A stretch of DNA of 64,000 nt from Clostridium sp. 1001275B_160808_H3 (GTDB taxonomy: Bacteria > Bacillota > Clostridia > Clostridiales > Clostridiaceae). The notes under the pieces were generated by a model. It ran no database searches. It saw only the letters and a list, made by a program, of their open reading frames with translations, and had not been told where the DNA came from. Positions 25,657-35,639 of the stretch are shown here, in pieces. The translations under genes were made by a program, and so were the position numbers. Position 1 is the first letter of the stretch, and every line of letters starts with the position of its first letter. The DNA is taken from NCBI RefSeq assembly GCF_015550425.1, contig NZ_JADNAT010000001.1:233928-297927 (forward strand). The letters are read 5' to 3'.

Positions 25657-26574
25657 TTAATCAACCTCCTCAAATTGGCCAGATGCCTTCATTTGCGCAA
25701 ATGAAATTGTTGCAATTATTATAAATATTATTATGCTAAGAGCAGAAGCAATCTCAAATCTTCCAAATTGCATTGAAAGTTTATAATTTACTGATGCTAA
25801 TATATCTGTATATCCTGCAAACTGAGTATTTAACCTTGGAGGGTTACCTCCTGTAATTAAATAAGCTGATCCAAAGTTATTAAAGTTAAATGCAAATGAT
25901 GATATTATAAGTGGGTAAGCTGTTTTAGCTATTGAAGGTAAAGTAATATTAGTAAATTGTTTCCACTTAGTAGCTCCATCAACCATTGCTGCTTCATAGT
26001 AAACTTCAGGTATTGCAGCTAATGAACCTAAGCAAACATTCATCATATAAGGAAATCCAAGCCATATATTAACCATTAAAATACTCATTCTTGCCAAGTT
26101 AGGATCTGTTAACCACTTTATAGGCTCTTGAATTAAGTGTAATTGCATTAATAAATTATTTATTTGTCCATAACTACCATTAAATAAACCTTGAAATGAT
26201 AGGATTGCAACTGATGCTGGTAGTGCCCAAGGAAGTATCAATATTCCTTTGTAAAATCCTCTTTCTTTAATGTTAGGATTATTTAAAACTAATGCTATTA
26301 CTAATCCTAATAAAAAGCATCCAAGTGTTGATATTATTGCAAAAATTAAAGTCCATGCAAATACAGGTAAAAATGTTTCCTTAAAAGGGCCTGCTAAAAC
26401 TTCTATGAAATTAGAAAAACCTACGAAATTAATTTCACCCTTTGAAAACTGAGTATAATCAGTAAAAGCATAGTATACTGTTGATATTACTGGAAATAGT
26501 GTAAATATACATATTGAAATAAGTGCTGGTGCTAAAAAATAATAAGCTTTACGACTTTTACTCTTCATGCCCAT
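25657..26574 (-). CDS. malF: Maltodextrin ABC transporter permease MalF
   Basis: A 305-residue permease with six to seven hydrophobic segments, the first at about 12-34, and the EAA loop (EVYYEAAMVDGATKWKQFTNITLPSI). It is shorter than enterobacterial MalF because the large periplasmic P2 loop is missing, as is normal in Firmicutes. Second gene of malE-malF-malG, with GGGGG ribosome binding site 7 bases before the ATG. Confidence 0.94.
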   Translation of the reverse strand: MGMKSKSRKAYYFLAPALISICIFTLFPVISTVYYAFTDYTQFSKGEINFVGFSNFIEVLAGPFKETFLPVFAWTLIFAIISTLGCFLLGLVIALVLNNPNIKERGFYKGILILPWALPASVAILSFQGLFNGSYGQINNLLMQLHLIQEPIKWLTDPNLARMSILMVNIWLGFPYMMNVCLGSLAAIPEVYYEAAMVDGATKWKQFTNITLPSIAKTAYPLIISSFAFNFNNFGSAYLITGGNPPRLNTQFAGYTDILASVNYKLSMQFGRFEIASALSIIIFIIIATISFAQMKASGQFEEVD

Positions 26575-26635
26575 TTAAAATCCCCCTTTATCTTATATAG
26601 AGATAGGTAAACACCTATCTCTATTTAGCTAAATA

Positions 26636-27844
26636 TTATTTTATTTGTTTGATACCTTCTTTTACTTGATTTACTATATTTTCTCCAGCTGTTTTAGCAT
26701 CTATTTGACCTGAAGTTAATAACTTTAAGTTATTTGCTGCTGGTTCCCACATAGCTTGAACTTCTACTATATTTGGCATTGGCATAGCAACTTTTGCTTG
26801 TTCCATAAATGCTTTAGTATATTCATCATCAATTACGTAATCTTTAGCTACAGGAATTCTGCTACCAGTTTTATATACTATATCTTGTCCCTTATTAACG
26901 AACTCTTCCATAAGTTTCCAAGCTGTATCTTTATTCTTTGAATTTTCATTAACAAATGAAGTTTGAACACCTAAGAATGTTTGTGGAGCTTTACCATTTA
27001 AAGTTGGCATAGGAATTACTCCAAAGTTTAATCCAGCTTCCTTAGCACCTGAAACATCCCATGGACCTGAGAAGTAGAATCCAGCTTTACCTGATGTAAA
27101 GTCACCCTTAGCTATATCTCCAGTAATATCTGCTGCCATTAATTTATCTTTATTAACTAAATCTGAAATAAATTGAAGTCCTGCTACTGAACCTTCATTT
27201 CCAAGACCTATATCATTAGGATCTAATGTACCATCATTATTTTTATAAACATATCCGCCACCAGCTGATAAGAATGCATATGAGAAGAAGAAATCGTTAA
27301 CGTTATATTCAAATCCAACTTCCTTTGCCATTGCAACTAAATCTTCCATAGTCTTTGGAACTTCTTTAACTTTATCTTTATTATAGAACATTCCAGTTGT
27401 TTCTTGAGCAAATGGAACTGCATAAATCTTTCCATCTATAGTTACTGCATCAACTATACCTTGAGAAGTATATTTATCAGCTGAAACCATTCCTTCTGGA
27501 ACCTCAGCAATTGCACCTGCTTTTTGGAATGTTCCTAAATTATCATGTGGAACCCCTAATACAAGGTCAGGACCATTATCACTTTGAAGAGCTTGAATCA
27601 TTTCTTGGAACTTTCCTTGATCTTCAACAACGTTTATTTCAACGTTATTTTCTTCTCCCCAAGCTTTAGCTACCTTTTCAAATTCTTGAACTTCATTAGT
27701 AGTAAAGTGTGACCAAACTGTTAAAGTTTTCTTTTCACCATCAGTAGTAGCTCCTTTATCATCCTTTCCACCACAACCAACTAAAGAAGTTGTAGCAATT
27801 ACACCAGCAATTAAAACTGCTAATAATTTTGAACGTTTTACCAT
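26636..27844 (-). CDS. malE: Maltodextrin-binding lipoprotein MalE
   Basis: The 402-residue extracellular solute-binding protein has a lipoprotein signal (LVGC, C24) and the family-1 binding-protein fold starting KTLTVWSHFTTNEVQEFEKV. Sugar-contact style segments such as GPWDVSGAKEAG and the C-terminal VQAMWEPAANNLKLLTSGQ resemble maltose/maltodextrin-binding proteins. It is the first structural gene, with an operator at 27944-27955 about 100 bases upstream. GGGAGG precedes the ATG by 8 bases. Substrate assignment rests on neighbourhood with malQ. Confidence 0.93.
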   Translation of the reverse strand: MVKRSKLLAVLIAGVIATTSLVGCGGKDDKGATTDGEKKTLTVWSHFTTNEVQEFEKVAKAWGEENNVEINVVEDQGKFQEMIQALQSDNGPDLVLGVPHDNLGTFQKAGAIAEVPEGMVSADKYTSQGIVDAVTIDGKIYAVPFAQETTGMFYNKDKVKEVPKTMEDLVAMAKEVGFEYNVNDFFFSYAFLSAGGGYVYKNNDGTLDPNDIGLGNEGSVAGLQFISDLVNKDKLMAADITGDIAKGDFTSGKAGFYFSGPWDVSGAKEAGLNFGVIPMPTLNGKAPQTFLGVQTSFVNENSKNKDTAWKLMEEFVNKGQDIVYKTGSRIPVAKDYVIDDEYTKAFMEQAKVAMPMPNIVEVQAMWEPAANNLKLLTSGQIDAKTAGENIVNQVKEGIKQIK

Positions 27845-27943
27845 AATAAATTCCTCCCAAAATCTAATTTTAGATCTTTATATTTATAAACCCTTTTAGG
27901 TTTATTAACTAATTTAATGTTAATGTTTACAGGTAACCTTACC

Positions 27944-27955
27944 GGTATCGTTCCC
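27944..27955. promoter_or_regulatory. LacI-type operator before malE
   Basis: GGTATCGTTCCC, the same motif as at 24699 and 28963, lies 100 bases upstream of malE and just after the PucR-type gene. A clear -35/-10 pair for malE is not evident. Confidence 0.75.
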
Positions 27956-27963
27956 ATAAAATT

Positions 27964-28911
27964 TTATAAATTACTCCTATGCCATGATTCCTTCCACAAT
28001 AGAAATAGAATTTTAAATTCTACTGCTTCATTAAAATTCGATATATCATAATTCACTATTTTCTTTATTTTATCTATTCTATAAAATAAAGTATTTCTAT
28101 GAATATATAACTTATCTGCAGACTCACTTATTTTTAAACCTTCACTAAAAAATATTTCTATAGTCTTTATAAGATCATCATCCAATTTAGAAAAAGTATC
28201 ATTATATTGTCTATATATTCTATTAATTTCTTTTTCTTCTACATTTTTTATCATTTTTTCTAAAAGCAATGAGTTTTCAGTATATATTTTTGATGGTAAT
28301 TCATATTTTAAACAAATTTCTAAGTTTGCTTTAAGATGCTCAAATTTTTCTTTCAACTCATTATACTCATTAATGTTACAATAACTTATATAACATTTAT
28401 CTGTTATACTCTTTTTTATTCCTAGAAGAATTTCTTTAATACTATCATTACTGATATCATTTTTACTTATTATAAGAATATATTCATCTTGAATGACCAT
28501 TATACTCTCATCTTCTAAATACTTTTTCTCTATTAACTTTATAGCCTTAGACTGCTTGTCCTTTAAATAAACTAATATTAATTTAAAAGGCTTGTCTTTT
28601 ATTACTTCTTTAAGAATGTCATTAGAAAATTCTTTCCCCTTTATTATATCTGATATTATTTCTTCTTTTGACTTCACTGCATTGCTTAACTCTTGTTCTA
28701 AGCAATATTTTAATAAACTAATACAGTTACTGTAGTTTTCATATGTTTCTAGCAGCAACTCTTCTGTTGGCATTTTTAAAATACTACTTACAATTTTCGA
28801 ATTATTTCCTTGTAAAAAATTAGCTATTACAGATCCATCTTTTTCACTTATCTTGAAGGGAATTTGAATTTCTTCACTTATTTTTTGGAAAGAGTTTTTT
28901 AACCCATACAT
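27964..28911 (-). CDS. PucR/CdaR-type regulator with C-terminal HTH
   Basis: The 315-residue protein ends in the PucR helix-turn-helix (about 250-305: ISESADKLYIHRNTLFYRIDKIKKI), shared by CdaR and PucR activators. The middle (about 90-230) resembles a degenerate GGDEF-like module often found before this HTH. The N-terminal 80 residues match no sensor I know. It is the first gene of the maltodextrin locus, with a strong promoter and a MalR-type operator in its leader, so it probably activates malEFG or related genes in response to carbon state. Specific ligand unknown. Confidence 0.82.
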   Translation of the reverse strand: MYGLKNSFQKISEEIQIPFKISEKDGSVIANFLQGNNSKIVSSILKMPTEELLLETYENYSNCISLLKYCLEQELSNAVKSKEEIISDIIKGKEFSNDILKEVIKDKPFKLILVYLKDKQSKAIKLIEKKYLEDESIMVIQDEYILIISKNDISNDSIKEILLGIKKSITDKCYISYCNINEYNELKEKFEHLKANLEICLKYELPSKIYTENSLLLEKMIKNVEEKEINRIYRQYNDTFSKLDDDLIKTIEIFFSEGLKISESADKLYIHRNTLFYRIDKIKKIVNYDISNFNEAVEFKILFLLWKESWHRSNL

Positions 28912-28962
28912 AAGCTTCCCCCATTATAAAACAATTTTATATTTTCTTAATCTCCTGAAATA

Positions 28963-28974
28963 GGTAACGTTTCC
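28963..28974. promoter_or_regulatory. LacI-type operator in the leader of the PucR-type gene
   Basis: GGTAACGTTTCC, one base off the copy before malR and two off that before malE, lies 52 bases before the start codon and downstream of the predicted transcription start, a roadblock position. Confidence 0.72.
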
Positions 28975-29024
28975 AGAAAATAATAAATTGTTTTAGCTTT
29001 TTTATTTACCTTTATCTTAATTTG

Positions 29025-29053
29025 ATTATACTCTTGCAATCGTTTTTATTCAA
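29025..29053 (-). promoter_or_regulatory. Sigma-A promoter with overlapping cre-like site
   Basis: Minus strand TTGAAT (29048-29053), 17 bp, TATAAT (29025-29030). TGCAATCGTTTTTA at 29035-29048 matches the CcpA cre consensus with one mismatch and lies over the spacer, so glucose repression is plausible. Confidence 0.7.
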
Positions 29054-29132
29054 TAGTATTTTATCACAATTAGATGCATATTTTTTGTGATTTTTCACAA
29101 AATCTATTACCCATCCTTTATATATCAATATA

Positions 29133-29180
29133 AAAGGCTAACTAAAAAAATTCCAAAATTAATATTTTTAGTTAGCCTTT
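29133..29180 (-). terminator. Terminator of the 63-residue protein gene
   Basis: A perfect 16-bp stem (29133-29148 with 29165-29180) begins four bases after the stop on the minus strand, followed by a T-rich run. Confidence 0.85.
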
Positions 29181-29184
29181 CACT

Positions 29185-29376
29185 CTATTTCATTTTTTTC
29201 ATAGCTTTTTTCATATCATTCATCATATTTTTCATACTTTCCTTAGCATTCTCACCCATGTCCCCAACTTTATCTGCTAACTCTGATATTTCTTCTGCTA
29301 TTTCCTGAGTCATCTTTCCTGACTTTACTTGCTTATATAGTCTTTTCATTTTATTTTCTATTTCTTCCATAACCAT
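29185..29376 (-). CDS. Small methionine- and lysine-rich helical protein
   Basis: A 63-residue charged protein, predicted as one or two long amphipathic helices, with a MKNMMNDMKKAMKKMK tail. No membrane segment. The first ATG is 8 bases after AGGAGG, an ideal spacing. It stands alone with its own terminator, between the maltodextrin locus and a PAP2 gene. I do not recognise a family; the repeated Met/Lys tail could bind nucleic acid, metal or membrane, but that is guesswork. Confidence 0.7.
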   Translation of the reverse strand: MVMEEIENKMKRLYKQVKSGKMTQEIAEEISELADKVGDMGENAKESMKNMMNDMKKAMKKMK

Positions 29377-29570
29377 AATTTATACCTCCTAAATGAATAT
29401 ATCATTATATTTTGCTTTAAATTTAATTTTATACACATTAGGAGAATTTAATTATTGAATCTCCAGGTAAAAATGGAGTTACCACTAATCCGTTTTCAAA
29501 AAATATTATTATAAACAATATAATTATATGATTCATAATAAATGCATATAGTACATAATTCTTAATAAAT

Positions 29571-29602
29571 AAAAAAACTACCATATTCATGATAGTTTTT
29601 TT
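29571..29602 (-). terminator. Terminator overlapping the PAP2 stop codon
   Basis: A 10-bp A/T-rich stem (29571-29580 with 29593-29602) contains the end of the phosphatase gene and gives an A/T tract on both strands. Confidence 0.65.
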
Positions 29603-30129
29603 ATTTTTATATTATTTATAACTTCTATAGTAGCTAAACTACATGAAATTCCTAGTACTATTCCTCCAATTATATCTGATGGATAATGTACAAATAAATA
29701 TAATCTCGAAAAGGCAACAAGAGCTGCAAAAAAATAAAATAAGTATCTCCAGTTCTTTATATAATACCCAAGTACCACAGCTGCGGCAAATGAAGATGCA
29801 GTATGTCCCGACGGAAATGAATATGATAAAGGTGCCTTAATTATTATTTCTATATCTGGAAAAGTTATAAAGGCTCTTGGCCTTTGTATAATATTTTTTA
29901 TAATTCCTTCACCAATAATACTTGTTACAGCTAAAGCAATTAACATTGTGAATCCAATTTTTCTGTATTTTTTACTTATTAATAAAATTATGCCTATTAC
30001 TATCCATACAAATCCTCTATCTCCTAGTTTAGTTATAAATATCATCATGGAATCCATTAGAGGACTTGAAAAATAATTTCTAATAAATCGTAATATACTT
30101 ATATCTATTAAATTTATATACTCCCACAT
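29587..30129 (-). CDS. PAP2-family membrane phosphatase (undecaprenyl-diphosphatase type)
   Basis: The 180-residue protein has five to six membrane segments and all three PAP2 motifs: KNIIQRPRAF (K-x6-RP), SFPSGHTAS and SRLYLFVHYPSD (SR-x5-H-x3-D). Such proteins dephosphorylate undecaprenyl pyrophosphate or phosphatidic-type lipids at the outer membrane face and recycle the carrier for cell-wall synthesis. It lies 29 bases after the thioester-domain gene and may be cotranscribed with it. Substrate not decided by sequence. Confidence 0.9.
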   Translation of the reverse strand: MWEYINLIDISILRFIRNYFSSPLMDSMMIFITKLGDRGFVWIVIGIILLISKKYRKIGFTMLIALAVTSIIGEGIIKNIIQRPRAFITFPDIEIIIKAPLSYSFPSGHTASSFAAAVVLGYYIKNWRYLFYFFAALVAFSRLYLFVHYPSDIIGGIVLGISCSLATIEVINNIKIKKLS

Positions 30130-30158
30130 GTTTCCCCCATTATTTTTGAACCTATAAT

Positions 30159-30785
30159 TTACTTCCCATATATAGAACTTCCCTCTATATTTTTTCTTTC
30201 TGCATTCCTCATATTTTCTTCTCTTAACTTACTTTGTTCATTTTTGATTAAAGCTATATCTTGTATATTATCATTAGAGTAATATAGCATATATTCATTA
30301 CTATATGACTGCTCATCTTTTCTTATTCCTTCATTATAGATCTTTTTTATAGCTTCTACAACTCTAGTATCACCTTTAAATCCATTTACATCATATCCTT
30401 CAACAAAACTCCATACAGCAATTTGAGTTGCAAAATATGCTTCTTCTTCTGAATAAAGCTTTAATTCACTATAACTTTTGCTTGGATAGCCTGAAGCTAG
30501 TATTCCTGCTAGTTGCTTTGTTGCATATCCATTTTCCTTAAATGTTTCTCCCTTTGGATAAGACTTATCTATCTCCAAGCAATATCCTATTTGATTTGTT
30601 TCTACTTCCCTTATCATTTTTGCTTTAATATTAAAATTTTCATATTCAACTTCACCTACATAATAATTATCAGTTGTTATTTTAACTTCATTGTTAAGTT
30701 TAGTAGCCCAATAACTATAGCTCCAATTACATAATATTAAAGTTAACACAACAATAATTAATACATTTTTCCATTTACTTTTCAT
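30159..30785 (-). CDS. Secreted stand-alone thioester-domain protein
   Basis: The 208-residue protein starts with a signal or anchor helix (about 8-26). The body carries the two signatures of Gram-positive thioester adhesin domains: a YC motif (GYCLEID, C69) and TQIAVW (Q121). In that family the Cys and Gln side chains form an internal thioester that reacts covalently with host amines. Typical adhesins continue with Ig-like stalks and an LPXTG anchor; here the polypeptide ends about 85 residues after the Gln with a charged helix, so it is either released or held by its N-terminal helix. A neighbouring PAP2 gene follows 29 bases on. The domain call is from motif recognition only. Confidence 0.75.
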   Translation of the reverse strand: MKSKWKNVLIIVVLTLILCNWSYSYWATKLNNEVKITTDNYYVGEVEYENFNIKAKMIREVETNQIGYCLEIDKSYPKGETFKENGYATKQLAGILASGYPSKSYSELKLYSEEEAYFATQIAVWSFVEGYDVNGFKGDTRVVEAIKKIYNEGIRKDEQSYSNEYMLYYSNDNIQDIALIKNEQSKLREENMRNAERKNIEGSSIYGK

Positions 30786-30930
30786 TTTATCCCTCCTACT
30801 AGCTGTCTCAATACTATTTTTATCAATTTACAGCTAAATATACTAATTAAGAGGGTTAATTTTTAACTCTTACTTTGCTAATAATCACCATATTATATGC
30901 ATAATTACTTTTGTATTCACTAAAAATAAT

Positions 30931-30965
30931 TAAGGTAGCATCAATTTATTTCTGATGCTACCTTA
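30931..30965 (-). terminator. Terminator of the cellobiose PTS operon
   Basis: TAAGGTAGCATCA (30931-30943) pairs exactly with 30953-30965 across a 9-base loop, 22 bases after the EIIA stop. The minus strand continues AATTATTTTTAG. Confidence 0.85.
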
Positions 30966-30986
30966 ATATATATTTTACACGAATAT

Positions 30987-31301
30987 TTAATTCTTTTTGA
31001 ATTCCTTATTCATTTCTATAAGCTCTATTGCTATATCTTTTATAGTTTCTGCACTTATTAGTTGATCTTCAGCGTGCATTATTATTAAAGAAAACTCAAG
31101 CTTTTCACCATTTGCTTCCTTATGAATCAATCCAGAATGTGCATGATGCCCCTCTAATAAAAACCCTTTAGCCTCTTCTATTTTCTTTTCTGCTTCATCA
31201 TAATTACCATTTCTAGCTTCTCTTATTGCTTCCATAGCTAAAGATTTAGCCATACCTACATTGCTTATAATTTCAAATGCAACTAATTCTAGTTCATTCA
31301 T
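30987..31301 (-). CDS. celC: PTS lactose/cellobiose-family IIA component
   Basis: The 104-residue helical protein passes phosphate from HPr to the IIB partner. Conserved family segments are GMAKSLAMEAIREAR, LLEGHHAHSGLIHKEA and MHAEDQLIS; the last contains the His (about residue 76) at the likely phosphorylation position. Last gene of the IIB-IIC-IIA set, 18 bases after IIC. Cytoplasmic. Cellobiose or another aryl/alkyl beta-glucoside is the likely substrate because GH1 phospho-beta-glucosidases are in the operon. Confidence 0.92.
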   Translation of the reverse strand: MNELELVAFEIISNVGMAKSLAMEAIREARNGNYDEAEKKIEEAKGFLLEGHHAHSGLIHKEANGEKLEFSLIIMHAEDQLISAETIKDIAIELIEMNKEFKKN

Positions 31302-31319
31302 TTCTTATTCTCCTAACTG

Positions 31320-32654
31320 TTACATAGTTTCTGTATTTGAATTTAATTCTTCTTGTGCTTTCATAGCTGCCTTATTAGATGCTATAACGAAAGGTGCATA
31401 AATTAATACACTGACTGCTAGACACACAAATCCTACTACAAGTCCCATAAATACTCCACCAGTTCCTATAAACGGAATAAGTGGTCCTGGAGTAGTCCAA
31501 ACAGCACCATAAGCTATAGGTGGAATAATCTTAAGCACTATTGCCCCATATCCAATAAGAACATTTACTATAGGTACTAATATGAATGGTATTATATATA
31601 TTGGATTTAAAACTATTGGTAAACCAAATATTACTGATTCATTAATATTGAATAATCCAGGTCCTATAGATAATTTAGCAATATCTCTTTGATCCTTTGC
31701 TTTAGAGAATATGAATATTGCTATAAGTAATCCAAGTGTCATACCTGAACCACCATAGTTAGCAAAAGCATCAGTTAAAACCCAAGTTGTTGGGTATGGT
31801 GCACCCCATGCTGTTCCATTTGCTTGTGCGAAAGCTAGGTTAGCTGCATTTGGTTCAGCAAACATAGTTTCTCTTACTGCTGCTATAGTATTAGGTCCAT
31901 GAATACCCATTATCCATAATAAATTTGATACTAAAACCATAATTACTACTGAGAAGATGTTATCTCCAAGTTTAGTTAATGGGGCTTGTAATACATTATA
32001 AATCATAGTATGAATTCCGCCACCATTAGTAATTTTACCTAATATAAAGTTAAGAATTGAGAAACCAACTGTTACTATTATTATAGGTAATAATATTTTA
32101 AAAGTTCTAGATACTGCTGGAGGTACTTGTTCTGGCATCTTAATTTCAAGTTTAGGACTCTTAGAAAGCCTTGATAAAAATTCACCTACTAATAATCCAA
32201 CTATTATTGCAACGAATAGACCTTGAGGTCCCATGTATTGCATTGTAATACTTCCATCTACTGCTGATGGATACATTATAAAGAATACTGATACTGAAGT
32301 AAGTCCAGTTAATAAGTCATCTGCACCTAAAGATCTTGCAAGATTCCTTGCTATTAAAAATGCTATAAAGATTGCTAAAATGTTTAAAGATCCATTTAAT
32401 ACAGGTGCAAATATTGCTTGATAGTCTGCTAAATTAGGAATTAAATCTCCTAAGTGAATAAGTTTAGCTATAAACCCATCTGGATGAAGTAAAACATTAT
32501 TTATTAATACCATTAATGAACCTGCCATTGTTAATGGGAAGGTTAAGATAAATGCATCCCTAATTGCAACAATATGTCTTTGTGCATTTAACTTTGTTGC
32601 AATTGGAACAAGTATTTTTTCCATGCTGTTTTCTAATTTCGTCATAACGCTCAT
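31320..32654 (-). CDS. celB: PTS cellobiose-family IIC permease
   Basis: The 444-residue membrane protein forms the channel that moves and phosphorylates beta-glucosides. It has about ten hydrophobic segments, with FNINESVIFGLPIVLNPIYI, the conserved IIC substrate-binding segment, and TTPGPLIPFIGTGG near the C-terminus. It lies 42 bases after IIB and 18 before IIA. GGGGG precedes the ATG. The length is normal. Confidence 0.94.
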   Translation of the reverse strand: MSVMTKLENSMEKILVPIATKLNAQRHIVAIRDAFILTFPLTMAGSLMVLINNVLLHPDGFIAKLIHLGDLIPNLADYQAIFAPVLNGSLNILAIFIAFLIARNLARSLGADDLLTGLTSVSVFFIMYPSAVDGSITMQYMGPQGLFVAIIVGLLVGEFLSRLSKSPKLEIKMPEQVPPAVSRTFKILLPIIIVTVGFSILNFILGKITNGGGIHTMIYNVLQAPLTKLGDNIFSVVIMVLVSNLLWIMGIHGPNTIAAVRETMFAEPNAANLAFAQANGTAWGAPYPTTWVLTDAFANYGGSGMTLGLLIAIFIFSKAKDQRDIAKLSIGPGLFNINESVIFGLPIVLNPIYIIPFILVPIVNVLIGYGAIVLKIIPPIAYGAVWTTPGPLIPFIGTGGVFMGLVVGFVCLAVSVLIYAPFVIASNKAAMKAQEELNSNTETM

Positions 32655-32696
32655 TGTTTTTCCCCCTTATATTTTTTTTATTTATTAAACCTCTTG

Positions 32697-33002
32697 TTAA
32701 ATTCCAAGAGTTTTTAATACTTGATCTAATATTGCTTTTCCATTCATTGTTCCATATAATCTCATATCTATAACTTCTACAGGTATTCTACCCTTAACTA
32801 AAGCATCTACTTGTGGTTTTTGGAACCTTACTTGTGGTCCTAATAAAACTATATCAACATTATCAATTACCCTTGAACATTCTGAAACTGGTAAGGCATC
32901 AATATTAATTTCTATTCCTTTTTCCTTTGCTGCTGCCTTCATCTTATTTACTAAAAGACTTGTAGACATTCCCGCTGCACATACTAATAAAATATTTTTC
33001 AT
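32697..33002 (-). CDS. celA: PTS cellobiose-family IIB component
   Basis: A 101-residue protein with the phosphocysteine loop at its start (VCAAGMSTSLL, C8), followed by the IIB fold (VDIVLLGPQVRFQK). It receives phosphate from IIA and gives it to the sugar in IIC. It begins 33 bases after the GH1 gene. The length is standard for the family. Confidence 0.94.
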   Translation of the reverse strand: MKNILLVCAAGMSTSLLVNKMKAAAKEKGIEINIDALPVSECSRVIDNVDIVLLGPQVRFQKPQVDALVKGRIPVEVIDMRLYGTMNGKAILDQVLKTLGI

Positions 33003-33035
33003 AATAATTCCTCCTAAAATTTATTTTTAATATAA

Positions 33036-34508
<1,473 letters not shown>

Positions 34509-34530
34509 TTATATCTTAAAAAATACTCTT

Positions 34531-34601
34531 TGTAATCATTTGCATACCTTAAAAAAACACACTTCCAGCTTATATAATTTGTTCCATAAATATAACAAAT
34601 T
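34531..34601 (-). promoter_or_regulatory. Candidate cre site and inverted repeat before the PTS operon
   Basis: TGTAATCATTTGCA (34531-34544) matches the cre consensus with one mismatch. AATTTGTT (34576-34583) and AACAAATT (34594-34601) form an 8-bp inverted repeat with 10-bp spacer, a possible RpiR operator. A related AAACAAAT/ATTTGTTT repeat lies at 37414-37442. The remaining bases between 34476 and 34740 are AT-rich with no gene. Confidence 0.4.
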
Positions 34602-34740
34602 GTTTTAACTAAAATAAGTATTTAATATACTATTTTAATGTTTGTATCTATGAAATAGAACTATTAAATAACACCATATTTCTTACAATTTACTATCAAA
34701 GTTCTATAAAACATAAATATATAAAATTTATTTTTAAAAT

Positions 34741-34775
34741 TATAAAGGATAGATGCTTTACATCTATCCTTTATA
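34741..34775. terminator. Terminator overlapping the rpiR-type stop codon
   Basis: A perfect 15-bp stem (34741-34755 with 34761-34775) with a 5-base loop. The TAG stop of the regulator lies inside the arm. Confidence 0.85.
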
Positions 34776-35492
34776 ATTTCTATACAGCTTCCTGCCGATA
34801 GTTTCAATAATGTATAATGCTGGAATTTGTGTCGTTATATCATGTTCTCCATTCTTTTCTTCTTGAACATAATATCCAATATTTATATCGCATATTTTGG
34901 CTAAAGTCGAATCTTCATTATTAGTAATGCTTATCGATTTACATCCTTTTCGCTTTAAGTTATTCATATGCTCTATTACTGTTGGTGTTTCACCAGATAC
35001 AGAAAATGCAATAGCAACATAATTTTCTGTACATTTAATATTAATTGGATAAAACGGATCATCTATATATATAGCATTTCGTCCTATTGCAGAAATATAT
35101 CTTGCAGCATACTTTGATAGTATACCTGAAAAACCTATTCCAACAAAAATTATATTACTTGCTTTATCTAATACATCACAAACTCTATCTATCTTATCTC
35201 TATAATCCTTAGTTTGTGCTTTTTTTAAGAAATCTATTATCATTGATGTATTATCAGTTAAATGCTTTTCTTTTCCTTCTTCTATATACATCTTAAATTT
35301 TAATTTAAATTCTGAAAAGCCTTCACAATCTAGCTTTTTACAAAACCTTAAAATTGTAGTTGTAGATACATGAGCTTCGTTTGCTAATTCTCTTATTCTC
35401 ATGTAAATTACTTTTTCACTATTTTTCATTATATAATTATAAAGTGATAATTCTAACTCATTTAAATTTTGTATTTTATTATAGCTAAACAT
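34764..35492 (-). CDS. RpiR/MurR-family regulator with SIS domain
   Basis: The 242-residue protein has the RpiR HTH (about 1-75: IRELANEAHVSTTTILRFCK) and a SIS sugar-phosphate-binding domain (about 105-235: IIFVGIGFSGILSKYAARYI; VAIAFSVSGETPTVIEHM). Placed between the two GH1 genes, it probably senses a phosphorylated beta-glucoside breakdown product and controls both transcription units. It has its own terminator and probably its own promoter, since a terminator follows the upstream GH1 gene. AAGGAGA lies before the ATG. Confidence 0.9.
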   Translation of the reverse strand: MFSYNKIQNLNELELSLYNYIMKNSEKVIYMRIRELANEAHVSTTTILRFCKKLDCEGFSEFKLKFKMYIEEGKEKHLTDNTSMIIDFLKKAQTKDYRDKIDRVCDVLDKASNIIFVGIGFSGILSKYAARYISAIGRNAIYIDDPFYPINIKCTENYVAIAFSVSGETPTVIEHMNNLKRKGCKSISITNNEDSTLAKICDINIGYYVQEEKNGEHDITTQIPALYIIETIGRKLYRNYKG

Positions 35493-35575
35493 TGCTCATC
35501 TCCTTTTCCTAGAAATAATCTTTTAATTATTTCTACATATATTAATATACATTAAATATTTATATTTTTTATTTT

Positions 35576-35611
35576 CAAAAGGCTGAAATCTATCTATTTA
35601 AGACTTCAGCC
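35576..35611 (-). terminator. Terminator between the GH1 gene and the rpiR-type gene
   Basis: GGCTGAA (35581-35587) pairs with 35605-35611 and further inner pairs; TTTTG follows on the minus strand. Confidence 0.65.
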
Positions 35612-35639
35612 ATGTAAATATAAGTATATTTTATTATAC

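Noticed and set aside
27845..27943. Consensus sigma-A promoter directly before malE
   Set aside because: Several TATAAA-like sequences exist but none has a -35 of acceptable match and spacing; only the operator is reported.
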